Shown here: piece after piece, positions 31,790 to 42,619 of the stretch
Layout of the letters: each line of letters starts with the position of its first letter
Position numbering within the stretch: the stretch's first letter is position 1
Source: Entoloma clypeatum
Lineage: Eukaryota; Basidiomycota; Agaricomycetes; Agaricales; Entolomataceae
Direction: 5' to 3'
NCBI GenBank assembly: GCA_963565915.1
Contig: OY751493.1
Span: 186,001-250,000 of the forward strand
DNA: 64,000 nt
The notes under the pieces: generated by a model
Database searches by the model: none
Seen by the model: the letters and a program-made list of their open reading frames with translations, nothing else
Told to the model about the DNA's origin: nothing
Made by a program: the position numbers and the translations under genes

Positions 31790-33250
31790 TCGGCGTGTTC
31801 CGATCACATATCACGTGGTTCAAAACAGTTCACGACTACCGTCGGCCCCGCAAACTCCGTCCCCTAAGTATAACGTCAGAGCAAGAACGCACGATGATAC
31901 ATGGGACGATGCCCAGCCTTTGCAACAACACACCGCGCTGCCAACAGCGATTCATGGAACAGATGACACTCAGAACCCAATTCCACAAACCAACGGCGGA
32001 TGTCTTGACGTCTTCAAGCCAACTGTAACCGCCAGCAGCTGCGTAATTAGGTCTGTAACTTTTTTTTCTTTCAGGTTCTCCATGCATGTAGTCAAACATT
32101 CCTGCGTTATGTCATTTTTTTGAGTTTCAAGTCATAGGCTTCTATCCGTTCTCATCCCTGGCTCACCCGCATTCCCTTAGCCCATTCTGGACAGCGTCAG
32201 TCACGCGAATGTGGTTATCCCGGCGTGTGACCGCCATCCTCGCTGATGTCGCCGTCTGCTGGGAAGATCTTCACGGTCGTCGAGGATGTTTGGCGCCCCC
32301 GGGGAGAAGTATGAGGTCCTTTCCTGTTCGCTGGCCGACGCCACATCTGAAGCGGACTCAGTGCGACCGCTCAGCATCCACCCCGTTCGCCTCATAAAGA
32401 CTTTGCCCACTTCTTCTCTGTTAATCCACAATCGATCATTCGCCTTGACCACATGCCCCAAGGCTGATGGCTACCATCAACCGTAGATTTCGAGATTCGA
32501 ACGTTGCCCCCTTGAAGCACATTGTGACGTGGAAAGTCGAAATATCCCGAAACAACGCCAAGTCGCCGCGACCGGAAAACATAGTTACGCCAAAGAATCA
32601 TATCATACCTCCTACTACTATCTTCTCCACGCCAGGATCCGACTGTTTCCTGACCTTCTCTCGAAATTGATCTCCCCATTCGGTCTCGTCTCCCCGTCGT
32701 GTTCTGGACGAGTATCAATGGCCGTGGCCGAGTGAGTATGCAACCAACACGGATGGGGAGTGATGCTCAGGATTGCGTATAGGAAGGATGGCCGCACGGT
32801 CATCTCCATCAGCAGAACGAGCTTTTCACAATATCACGAGTGTACCATCTCATCATGCACTTCAGCCGCACTCTCATCGTTTTCGTCGCACTTGCCGTTG
32901 CGAACGTTTTTGCCATTTCAGTCCACTTGGAAGAGCGATGTGTGTAAATTGACCTGCCATGACAGGGGGATGGGATGCTACGACTACACACCCTCGGGCC
33001 TCGGATGGGGCCAAAGGCTGTTGTTCACACATCTGCCTTGGCGGTGCGAGACATCCTATCATCTTCCCATGACTCACCCGAACCTCGCAATATGTATTTC
33101 CAGGTTTGCGCGTAGTAACGCACACTGCCACGGGCCAACACAGGTAGTATGTCTACAGTGACGGCGCCATTTGGGCGGCTATGATGATACACACTCACGG
33201 CCACCGGTAGCCTCTAGCCTCCATTTTAGTTTGAGTTTCGACCTGGTGGG
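31790..33250. repeat. inverted duplication, left arm
   Basis: Blocks here recur in reverse complement and reverse order at 42620-44280. Examples are ATATCACGTGGTTCAAAACAG (31808), the T-run with CAGGTTCTCCATGCATG (32060), TTTGGCGCC (32290), the knottin gene (32855-33115) and CCTCCATTTTAG (33219). Divergence and small gaps show the event is not recent. Confidence 0.75.
32855..33115 (+). pseudogene. knottin-like small secreted protein, broken copy
   Basis: The signal peptide is intact (MHFSRTLIVFVALAVANVFA), but a 2-base loss near 32936 relative to the copy at 43017 shifts the frame, and translation stops two codons later. Further along, an insertion lies before the double-cysteine site, and the intron donor is GCGAGA instead of GTGAGT. 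The TATA box is also degenerate (TATAGGAAG). It is a non-functional paralogue. Confidence 0.8.
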
Positions 33251-33741
33251 ATGTCGGGTTTAGATGCCTTGAGTTGTTCTGTAGTTATTCCTGAAGTACG
33301 AATCATTGTTCACTACTACTCGTCTTCACAATTAGTCTCTCCCAGCGAGCAGCCTCCTTTCCCAATTTCGGTCTCAGTGAAGCGGACTAAGTATCGTGAC
33401 TAAAGGATTATTAATTGCGAGAAGCTCTGCACTCGCTTTCCCTACCCGGCGCCTGCCCACGCAGGGGGGGGGGGGGGTACTAAGTACCTACTAGTATCAC
33501 CTTCCAGATGACTGTATCTGACCTCATCCCTGGCCTTCTTTCGAAGTTGATGCTTCTCATTCTGCGACGTTCTCCGTGGTTCCCCGTTCATATTCCCGCA
33601 ATGTTACGACCCACAGATTCTGCAACAAAACATTGTGGTTGTACTGGTACATAAAAAGGATGCTGACTCGGATGCGTCACTTCAAGAACAACTTTCAAGC
33701 TCTCTGCACCCATTGACACTCGGACGAGCAAACGTCCTGCC
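33251..33741. promoter_or_regulatory. promoter region of a knottin-like gene
   Basis: A block near 33520-33590 (GGCCTTCTTTCGAAGTTGATG, then CGTTCTCCGTGGTTCCCC) is shared with the upstream regions of the other cluster members. A TATA-like ACATAAAAAGG lies at about 33645, 90 nt before the start codon. A run of about 16 G occurs near 33462. Confidence 0.5.
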
Positions 33742-33981
33742 ATGCACTTCACGCGCAGTCTCATCATTTTCATCACACTCTCCGTTCCGAGGGTCTTTGC
33801 CAATCCGGGAAGTGCCCGTGAGGAACTTGAACCTCAGACATGCATACCAAAGGGGAACCCATGCGGGGACAGCGTCACCCGAAGCTGTTGTAACCACTGC
33901 TATTTCAGCGTAAGAGGCATTTCAGAGTCTGCGAATGCCTGCCCATGACTCATATCTCTTGCAATGTAGATTTGTAGTTAG
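33742..33981 (+). CDS. knottin-like small secreted protein
   Basis: Two exons (33742-33909 and 33970-33981), a 60-nt intron and 59 residues. A signal peptide (MHFTRSLIIFITLSVPRVFA) is followed by a short acidic propeptide-like stretch and a six-cysteine core spaced C-x6-C-x7-CC-x2-C-x4-C, the inhibitor-cystine-knot pattern. The last exon is only 12 nt and adds Ile-Cys-Ser and the stop, so the sixth cysteine exists only after splicing. The paralogue at 42763 has the same tiny final exon and the same intron length. The protein is probably exported and disulphide-rich; its target is unknown. Confidence 0.82.
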
Positions 33982-35194
33982 AGGGGAAAGAGGACCTCTG
34001 ACGCTGCAGAGCCTTTATGCGGTAAGTCTACAGTGACTGCGCCGTGTTGTCATATGCTCACGACCAGCCACAGATTGCACACCTTCGTATCAGGGGTGGT
34101 TGACCGTATAGTTTGAGTTGCTTTGTTTTCCTTTTTTTTTTGTGATTGTTCGTTGTACGTCAAGTTGCATCTTGGCTGTTACGATCGTTTTTCTTGGGTG
34201 GAAAGCTTGGCGTAAGACTCTTTGACTTTTGTTCGCGATGCCACCGGCCGTAGTCACACTGCGAGATAATGTTTGCCCAGAAATAAATAAAGCAGACCCA
34301 TGCAGCAATTCCGTTAAGTATGCGAGTTCTGATGTGAGTTCTAGACGCGGGCCATTGTTTGCCACCCGATAAGTAATCTTCCCTCACTTTCGAAGTACGG
34401 TCGAACCGTCAACTTGAATCTGGTTGCCTCTGGTCATTGGATGTCTGGCTCAAATGAAAAACTAAGTACTTACCTTCGGGCCATTCTCGGCGATGTTTTT
34501 ACGAATGCCATACTAGTAAGTAGTGTCCCAGAATCGGCCGTGGGGTCTGCTTGAGTCGTCCTCCGACGCGTCGTGTATCTACCAAGATCTGGTCGAGCTC
34601 ACGAGTATCGGCAGTTATTTTGGTTCCTCGTCATATGCACTGATTCAAGATCTTTTTGGTGGTCTTTTAGACGGTTAGCAAACGTTAACCGAGACTGGAA
34701 TATTGCATCAGGTTTGCGGTCAGGCAGTGGAAAGGTGTTTCGAAGATGTGGGAGCCACGTTATCTGATTGAGGCGTTTCGGTTTTTATTGGTCTGCTTGG
34801 GGGGAATGGCAAACAAAGAAAAATTGATTGCATAGAATGACTTGGGGCTATGTTGACGAAGTGAAAATCCAGCACGCACAGTGCTATGATCTCCCGGTTA
34901 AACATGTCGGACAGGTATTGGAGGGCTCATCTCTGGGTTTACACCTGGTTCGCTTGTGTAAAGACTGGATATCCGAATGTTCTTGTGTTCAAGCTCGTTG
35001 TTTTCGTGAAGGGTGACGCCCGATATCGATGCAACGTGGTGGCAAGACGCTGACGACCACATCCACACACAAGGTCACGCCTGCATCTCCTCTACATGCC
35101 ATGCCGCTAGATCACTGCGAACGAAGGACCCGTTCAGAAAGGGTCGATATTCTGATTGAAACTTTTTCTCGTTAAGTCGTGAGTTGATGCTTAT
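33982..35194. other. intergenic
   Basis: I see no supported gene. Several frames of 60-90 codons are open on both strands without domain or splice support. The segment 33982-34380 follows the secreted-protein gene and should contain its 3' end. Confidence 0.4.
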
Positions 35195-38100
35195 TTGTTC
35201 TCTTCATCCGAGGTTGGTTCTGGACCATCTCCTCATCACGACCAACGACTTCCTCCCTCTCGCGCAAGCCGTCCCCAAACTAACATATCGATTTCATCTC
35301 TCGTTGGGGAACCATCACGCACCGCTGGAACTTTGACGTCGGGACGAATTTTGTCGACGGGCTCAGAGTTCGGAATTCCCATGCCCCGTGCAACCACTCG
35401 TCGCACCGCCCGGTCTCCCAAATCCTGGCTTCCCCGCACCCAACAATCCGCCAGCGGAACCCCCCCTGTGTCAGTAAAACGTGAATCCGTTGACGCAGCG
35501 GTGTTTCTTCGAAAATCGTCCAAGCTCACGATAAACGTCCCGCCGCGCCCACCACCTGTGCTGGCGGACAAGGACCAGCCATGGAAACACCCAGATGAAC
35601 TTGAATACATACGCCCACATAGCTGGAGCGAAGATCGAATCATCGCCTTCCTCTGCACCAATGGGTTTTCGGTTCCGTCGCGCCCCGGACACGCCAACGA
35701 GCCTTGGGTCATTGTAACCGGTCAGGATGGGCAGACGACGATCATACCGAGAGGGTATCGCCTCCCCCTTATGTTTGCATCCAAGTTTCAGTGGGAGTCG
35801 TTACGCCTTGTCATGACTTCGGCATCAAGGGATGATGAGTGGGAGGATTACAAGTATGACATTCTCCACGTTTCAAGGCTTTGCAAAAGGTTCTTAGAGG
35901 AGGCAAGGAGTGCGATGGCGTTGTCGGGTATGGACAAAATGTGGAGGTGCCCCACTTTTGATAGGGCGTTGGCAAGGTATTACCAGCGGTGGCTGGTCAA
36001 TCGAGAGGAATTTGTGAAGGATTTCTGGATTGAGTTCGAGGAAGAGGAATACGAAAGGGATGTACTGAGGAATGGTGCGTGTCCTTCGGCCGTTGACGAA
36101 TGCAATTTACTGAAATGGGAGAAGACTGGGCTCGGTTTGTATTGAAAGGTCACAAGGGCTTCCGCCTCACCAAGGATGAAGTCAAAAACGGCCTCCGATA
36201 CGAAGCCCTTACATACGGCCTTGATTTTCTCAACGGTCGTTTACATTGGGTTACTACTCCCGAGACTTCTCTGCACTTTCCCCCAAAACCAATACCACCA
36301 CCACCACTCCCTCCGACGGAATTTGTACCCCTGACGACCGCCAAGATATCTAGTGACAAACCCACTTCTCCCTCACCTCCGTCACCCACGACCCCGAGCC
36401 CAATCATGTCACTCCCAGAACCCTCTTTTGTACCCATAGATGTCGAGCCTCAGCCAATAACTCGATGTTTCAAAGACTCCGATACAAGCGGCTCTACCGG
36501 CTCCACGAACCCAACCACACCAGAGGTCATTCCAGAAACAAAAGAGCCCACCGCGGAACCTGAACCTATCCCTCCAACCACGTCACCCGTCTTCGATACC
36601 GCCTCACCCACTCCCCCTTCCCTCCCACCTGCTATCTCACTCCAACTGAAACGCGAAAAAATAGGCGAAGCTCCCGTCCAGGCTGAACTCACTCTCCCCA
36701 GAAACGACGACATTTCTATTCCGGCAGAGTCGCGTGCGGACGCCGTCGCGGTCGACTCCATGCCAGCAACTATCCCCATCAATCCCCCGCCGGAACCTAT
36801 CGCCCAGCCTTGGCCTTCGCCGCCTAGCGAAAACAACGAAAGAGGTCAGGACGGGGAGAGCTGTAGCGTTAGTCATTTTAGCTATGGTCATGAGAAGGAA
36901 GATGAGGTGGACATCTGGAATGACCCGCCGGAGATAGCTTTTACTACTGACTTTTGGCGGGCTCGTACACCACTTGGTACTCAAAATGAGGGCAGGCAGG
37001 GGGACGTGCGGCCTTCTCCGCCACGTGGTGATGTAGACATGGAAGAGGGCGACGAATCGTCGGAAGCACCGTCCTCAAGGGAATCTTCTGCTCCGTCGAG
37101 CTCTGCATCTCTCGCGCGTTTCCAAGACGCAACGAACATCAGTGATAACGACAATAATGACTATGGGAGTACAGGGTATACCGATGTTCCCCTTGTGTCG
37201 CCGCCACCGCCGCCGACAATTACAGATGTGGGCATTGAAGACATAGACGCTGGTGCGGATGTTGTACCGAGCGGTGACCCGAACGCATCGCGCCAGTCGT
37301 CTAGAGCGCCCTCAGAAAGTGCCAGCGTCAGCAACCTTCGGCGCTCCGTAACTTCCGAGAGTCGATTTAACAGCCAAGATGCATCTGCGTCGGCCACGCC
37401 CCGACTCGCCCACCAGGCCAACTCGGCTCGGCACTCACCGCAGCATACAGAGCAGGAGAAGCTAGAGATGAGGAGGGCGGGAAGCTTGTCGGGTAAGGGG
37501 AAGGAGAAGGATGATGATGACGATCGTGATATGGACACGGACACGGATGACCGGTCGATATTCCGTCCGTCGTGGGTGAGGGCGAAGTCGCAACCTGGGC
37601 GATCGTATAACGGCGAAGGTAATGACGCATCCCGAGGTGCGAGCACCTCGCGCGACAATCGGAGTTCTTCACCCGCCGCCCGGTCCTTACCAGGATCGTC
37701 CTTTACTCCCACATCTAGCCCCGAAGAGAAGCACTTTATGCTCTCCGCCGCGGCGTGGACATCGGAGCCAGAATCTATAGATGCAGACTCACTGTATTCA
37801 GATTCTGCCGGGATGGCGAAGGCGGTGCCCCTGCAGCCACCTCCGTTGCCCTTGCCTGTACCTTTGCGTGCCGACTCGAGCTCTGTATCTTGCCATCCGT
37901 CGAGTTTTTCGAGGACCCAGAGTCCCGCGGGCATTTCTGCGGTGATGCCGAGGTATGGGAGGACAGCTCTAGGAAATTATAATGGCGCCGGTGATGAAAA
38001 TGGGGATGGGGATGGGGATGGGGGAGTGGATCGTAACCCGGTGGTGTCAACAATCGTATCCGTTTTCAGGGATACACTGGAGGGTTTGACGGATATTTTG

Positions 38101-38883
38101 ACCGCGGTTGGAAGTGGAAAAGAGGATGGGGTTTATTCACCCCCATTGTCATCGAGCATTTCTAGGAGGCGGAGTTTGATGCCGCTCCCTCCACCCCCGC
38201 CGCAAGAAGGGCCTCGCTCTCTGACTCCTACTGCATCGATGTCGACTACGGCGCCCCCGCCGCCGCCAGAGGCTTCTCTAATTGGTGAGTTGCTCCTGGA
38301 GATGAGATCGCTGCAGAGGACGATGCAGGAAGAAGCTGACAGAAGAGCTGCGAGGGATTTGGAAGTGCAGAGGCTGCAAACGGAAATGGACGATCTCCGA
38401 CGACAGGTGCTGCGTATGGATCGGGAACGCCGTATGTCGAGCGGCAGTGGCATCATCGAACAACACCTATCCTCTCCACCCTCTCCTTCGACCCCTTCAA
38501 CCTCGTCCTCTGCGCTGCGTCGGCACACTTCGTCTTCGGTTGTGCTGCAGGCGCAGATGCAGTCTCCACATCCCCTCTCTCATTTATTGGCGATGGACGT
38601 GGACATGGAGACCTCATTGGCAGTGAATGGATTGCCGTTGTCGAGGGATTCAACCTTTGTCTCGAGTCCGTCTGCTGAGTGGGAGACGCATGGGCCAATT
38701 GGAGAGTTGCAGTATCCGTCCGTTCGTACTCCTGCTCCCGCCCGCGTAGCTCCTCCCCATACTGCACCCCCGCTAGACATGGCCCCGATTCCACCCCTTG
38801 ACGTTCCGCTGCCGATTAAGTCGCAGAGGAAGCAGAGGATGATGTTTATGACTCATCCGCTGTCGCAGGTGGATCAGATGTAG
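35195..38883 (+). CDS. large Pro/Ser-rich protein with conserved N-terminal region
   Basis: Two exons (35195-36074 and 36122-38883) join in phase through a 47-nt intron to about 1210 residues. The frame opens at 35195 without an ATG (an upstream exon is likely; an acceptor TCCGAG occurs at 35200-35210); the first in-frame ATG is at 35381. Residues of roughly 120-370 look globular (HSWSEDRIIAFLCTNGFSVP, WEDYKYDILHVSRLCKRFLE, YYQRWLVNREEFVKDFW). The long remainder is disordered Pro/Ser/Asp-rich sequence with a coiled coil near the end (EMRSLQRTMQEEADRRAARD, then LQTEMDDLRRQVLRM). No named domain was recognised and there is no signal peptide. Confidence 0.7.
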
Positions 38884-39501
38884 TGAATCTCTTTGTTAAG
38901 TTTTGGTCTCTATGTATCCGTGTTCAATATCTGGCTACAGGTCCTTGTTTCCAAGTTGTTTTTTCATGATATATGTATTCTTATTTACGACTGTTTATTA
39001 TGTCTTCTGATGCACTGGCAGGCGTTCGTGTCACTAGAATGCTCAAGCGCATGTACGACTCTCAGGCTTTCTCATCCCCTTCGCTTCAATGATGGAATAG
39101 ATGTGCTCTTCGTGTACTCTCCTCGGAGAGGCCAGATCAAGGATCACCGATCACCCCGCGTCTTTTATTGTCATGAAACTCCTTGTGTTAATGTGAGCTT
39201 CAAATCCAACCAAGAGATTCTTTTTGTTAACCAGGACTCGAACGCCCGCTCTGAGATGGATTCATCTTCTGATTATAACCACATTTGAACACAAGGAAGC
39301 GACGCGTGTGCGCGTGATATGGCACTTAACCACGCAACATTCAAGTTCCTCCCCTGAACGGGCTGGCAAGGCCGTTTTTGTACCTGACTTACCTGATCCT
39401 GGACTTTCGGGAGGCAGGTAAGTGCCAGGTATCCTCAAGACAGGGTGGACTGTAACACAGACCTGGATACGGATCTATGCGGCTTGTATGCGGCGGCAAG
39501 G
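38884..39501. other. intergenic
   Basis: This is the 3' region of the previous gene and the promoter of the next. I see no coding evidence. Confidence 0.45.
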
Positions 39502-39507
39502 TATAAA
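39502..39507 (+). promoter_or_regulatory. TATA box
   Basis: TATAAA stands 47 nt before the start codon of the secreted thaumatin-like/ricin-B gene, a typical position. Confidence 0.5.
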
Positions 39508-39553
39508 GAAATTGATTGTGGGGGAATGAACCAGGAACAGAGGTCGTCGCCCC

Positions 39554-41265
39554 ATGATGTTGTCTCACCTCTTCTACGCACTCGCAGCTTCTTCCGTTCT
39601 CTCGACGGTCGCGGGACGCAAACTCACTATCATTAACAAGTGCCCTTCGTCGATTAAAGTCTACGTTAATGGCGTAGCGCAAGGCACGTTGGGCACTGGG
39701 GTCACCAACACGTCTCAAATCTCCAACGACTGGTCTGGATTCGTCTACACGGACGCTAATGGTGGCGCTCAATCTGGCGTTAACACGACCCGAGCTGGCT
39801 TCTATGGAACCGTTCGTCGTTTCTGCTTTTCTCCGTCAGTTTCATCGCAGCTCATGAGTCATGACCCCAGGATGCCTATTACTATATCGTCGTCGATCCA
39901 AATGGCTTCAATACAGGAGTCCAGATCGCCCCCACCCGTGGACCTCAGGTTTGTCGTTTCGACTTAAATCGACGAGCGAATGAATAATGTGCCTGACTAG
40001 CCTGGAGGGTTCTGCAATACGGACGCCTGCAACTCTTTAACCTGTTCAAATGCTTATCAGGGCCCGCCGACTCGCTTCCCTCCCTCGGCTAGCACTGCTC
40101 CTCAACCGCCGTTGTACCAGTGCCCGAATACTCCCAACAACATCAATTTCAACGTGACGTGAGCTTCTCCCCGCGTTCTTCTCTCGCATTTACTAAAGCT
40201 TCACTGAAGATTCTGCCCAACCGGCGCGTTCCCCAGCGGTTCTACCCCGCCTCCGCCTCCGCCGCCCCCGCCACCTCCTACGCCTCATATACTCCACCCC
40301 AACGGCGATTCTAGCAAATGTCTCGATGTACGGGGAGCAGTGTTTGAGAACGGCACCCCCGTTCAAATGTAAGCCAAATGCAATCCAAATACCTATTGCT
40401 AAAATGTTCTCCATCAAAGTTACGACTGTAACAACACGCCGGCTCAAGATTGGGTCATCAACAGTGGCAACACCAAGGTTCAGCTCTGGAATACGAACTA
40501 TTGCCTCGACGCGGGATCCAGTGAGTGAAACTAAGTATTTTTTTTGTCTTTTTGATCTGACCCTTCTCATCCCCGGCGACAGACCCTGGAAATGGCGTTG
40601 GGATGAAGATTTGGCAATGCTACGACAACCTCCCTGCCCAAGCGTGGTATTATACAGATGACGAAAGGATTGCTCTGGGCGGTAATGGTTCGTGCCTTCC
40701 CGTTTCCAGATCCCTGCCCCATGTACCCAGGCGAATTTCAACTTGAGGTCAATGCCTCGATCTCCCAAACGGTGCCCACGCGGACGGAGTCCGAGTCCAG
40801 ACGTGGCACTGCACCGATAACAATACCAACCAAATTTGGTCGGAGCAGCTTCCGTTCCCGACAACTGGTGTACGTGCGGGCTCACTAGATTTCGTCTATT
40901 CTGGCTGACTGAGCCTTTTCCAATTTATAGACATACTGCTGCCCACCAACGGGTCCAACTGGGGCGACTCTGACCGCCCAACAAACAGGACCGTTCACCA
41001 TATTCTGCTAGTGCGTGGCACGTCTTTTGGTTGTCGTCACAAGTGCTCAGCCCATTGACTTTTTGGTCTATCGTGGTCTAGTTACGGTGATGCAGCACCA
41101 CAGGGATGCTACTACGTAAATAATTCACTGTCTCCGTAAACGTACGAGAACGATTGACGATTTTTCCTTCTTCAGGACCCTCTGATCGGCACCGGGGGAG
41201 GCCCATCGTCTGGCTGCCCCGCACAGGCACCGAAGAACCCTCATCCCCCTACATGTCCGATTTAA
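39554..41265 (+). CDS. secreted protein: thaumatin-like region plus ricin-B-type lectin domain
   Basis: Ten exons (39554-39811, 39871-39948, 40001-40158, 40210-40368, 40420-40520, 40583-40681, 40748-40869, 40931-41010, 41082-41115, 41176-41265) join in phase to 392 residues. A signal peptide (MMLSHLFYALAASSVLSTVA) precedes a thaumatin-like region (KLTIINKCPSSIKVYVNG, FCNTDACNSLTC, PPLYQCPNTPNN, then FCPTG). A poly-proline linker (12 prolines in a row or nearly so) leads to a ricin-B/beta-trefoil region with repeats SSKCLDVRG, YCLDAGS and QCLDLPNG and the QxW-type signatures AQDWVI, AQAWYY and NQIWSE. A Cys/Gly-rich tail (FCYYGDAAPQGCYYDP) ends the protein. Such proteins bind cell-wall glycans; activity here is inferred. 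I consider the model strong because all nine introns keep phase. Confidence 0.8.
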
Positions 41266-41815
41266 GATATCGGAACATTCTTACGAAGTCACGATGGACA
41301 TGGACAATTTTTCTTGATATAGCTCTTCATGGACTGTTACTTCACTGTGTCTCTGTCCCAACTATAAATTAATTATCAGAGCTAGGGACTATTTGTTGTT
41401 AGAGTAACTATGTACTTATCTAACGGACTCCGCATACAATTTGCTTGACATCGTCCACTGGCCATGCTCTTGCGCGAATGGCCAGGTGATCAACATAGAT
41501 CAACGCAGGCGTTTGTGGGCATTGTTGAGTGCTTGATGTTGGATCTGCTGCATAGCAGCAATAGATGTCTCATGAATTCTTCGTCTGTTCTTTGTGAATT
41601 TTTATGGGCAAAAAACTTTGACTTCGATGACGGTACGGCGGAATAAAAGTACGCAAGTCAGACTCAAAATTTTCAGAAAGATATCTCAAACTCTCTTGCG
41701 GGTTGCGAACCTTCTATGTGTGGCAGTTGTGTGGAATGATGGCCATAGGTTGACACCGGTAGAACCAACCAGCATGGTATTTCACTGTGTTGTAAATATG
41801 GTATTCAATGGTTTA
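41266..41815. other. intergenic
   Basis: This gap lies between the convergent secreted-protein genes. I see no further gene. Confidence 0.45.
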
Positions 41816-42073
41816 CTAGTGATTGCTCTGGCACGTCTACATTCCAAAAATGAATTAGTCATGGGCTGGCCTTTGGGGATGGAGGGGACTTGCATGAGTC
41901 TTTCCTGAGGGCCGACAATGGTAGCCATGACAACAATCTTTGTCTTCGGAGCCCCTTATACTGGGATCGCAAGACTTTCCTGGACAGGAGCGTGCCTCCA
42001 ACGGGAGTGAGGAAGCGAATGCGCCGGCGACGCAAAGAGCGATGGAAAGGACGAGAGTGGATGAAAAATGCAT
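41816..42073 (-). CDS. knottin-like small secreted protein with GC-AG intron
   Basis: Two exons (42073-41894 and 41836-41816) give 66 residues. Signal peptide MHFSSTLVLSIALCVAGAFA is followed by a short LEAR-ended stretch and six cysteines spaced C-x4-C-x11-CC-x4-C-x8-C, again a cystine-knot pattern. The intron has no GT at its start but a consensus GC donor (GCAAGT), a good branch site (TGACTAAT) and TGTAG; splicing restores the sixth cysteine and a stop. A TATAAAAG box (42152-42159) lies about 80 nt upstream. If the GC donor were not used, translation would run on to a shorter, sixth-cysteine-free end. Confidence 0.75.
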
Positions 42074-42329
42074 CTGTAGCAATTTGGGTTGAGTTGATCG
42101 GTGCGTGGGGACTTGTGAGCTTTCTGGTGGTGGTGAGACGATCCAAGTGTCCTTTTATACACCACAACCAATTGCATCACGTCACGACTAGGCAGTAAGT
42201 ATTGAGAGTTGTGGGTGAAACGTACCACTCCCATTACGACTGTTCAGTCACGCGTCACACACCCTGAACCGGATGAACCGGACACTTTTCGCCAATTCTT
42301 CGCCTCCAAAGTCTCCTCTACAAGATATT

Positions 42330-42510
42330 TTGCGAGAAGCTCCGCACTCGTCTCCATAGTATCCGGCGCCCGATCGCGCAGGGAGGGGTAAGTACGTACC
42401 GTACTACCGTTCTAGATGCCAACTGTATGTGTTTTTATCCCGGCCTTCTCTCGAAGTTGATGCTTTCCATTCTGCCACGTTCTCCGTGGTTCCCCGTTCA
42501 TATTAGTCAC
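42330..42510 (+). promoter_or_regulatory. orphan copy of the knottin-gene promoter
   Basis: The block GCGAGAAGCTCCGCACTCG...CCGGCCTTCTCTCGAAGTTGATG...CGTTCTCCGTGGTTCCCC repeats 33415-33600 in the same orientation. Nothing resembling the signal peptide follows, so the promoter-like segment was duplicated without its gene or the gene was lost. Confidence 0.55.
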
Positions 42511-42619
42511 GATACTCATTCATTACTTGCTCAGCTGAGGCCGAAATTAGAGAAGGAAACTGCTCGCAGGCTGGGAAGAGACATGAAGACGAGTAGTATT
42601 GAACAATGATTCTGTGCTT

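Noticed and set aside
36150..38794. Long minus-strand frames opposite the Pro/Ser-rich gene
   Set aside because: They are shadows of the plus-strand gene caused by its Pro/Ser/Ala codons.
40193..40885. 230-codon minus-strand frame
   Set aside because: It lies opposite well-supported exons and introns of the thaumatin-like/ricin-B gene and has no domain.
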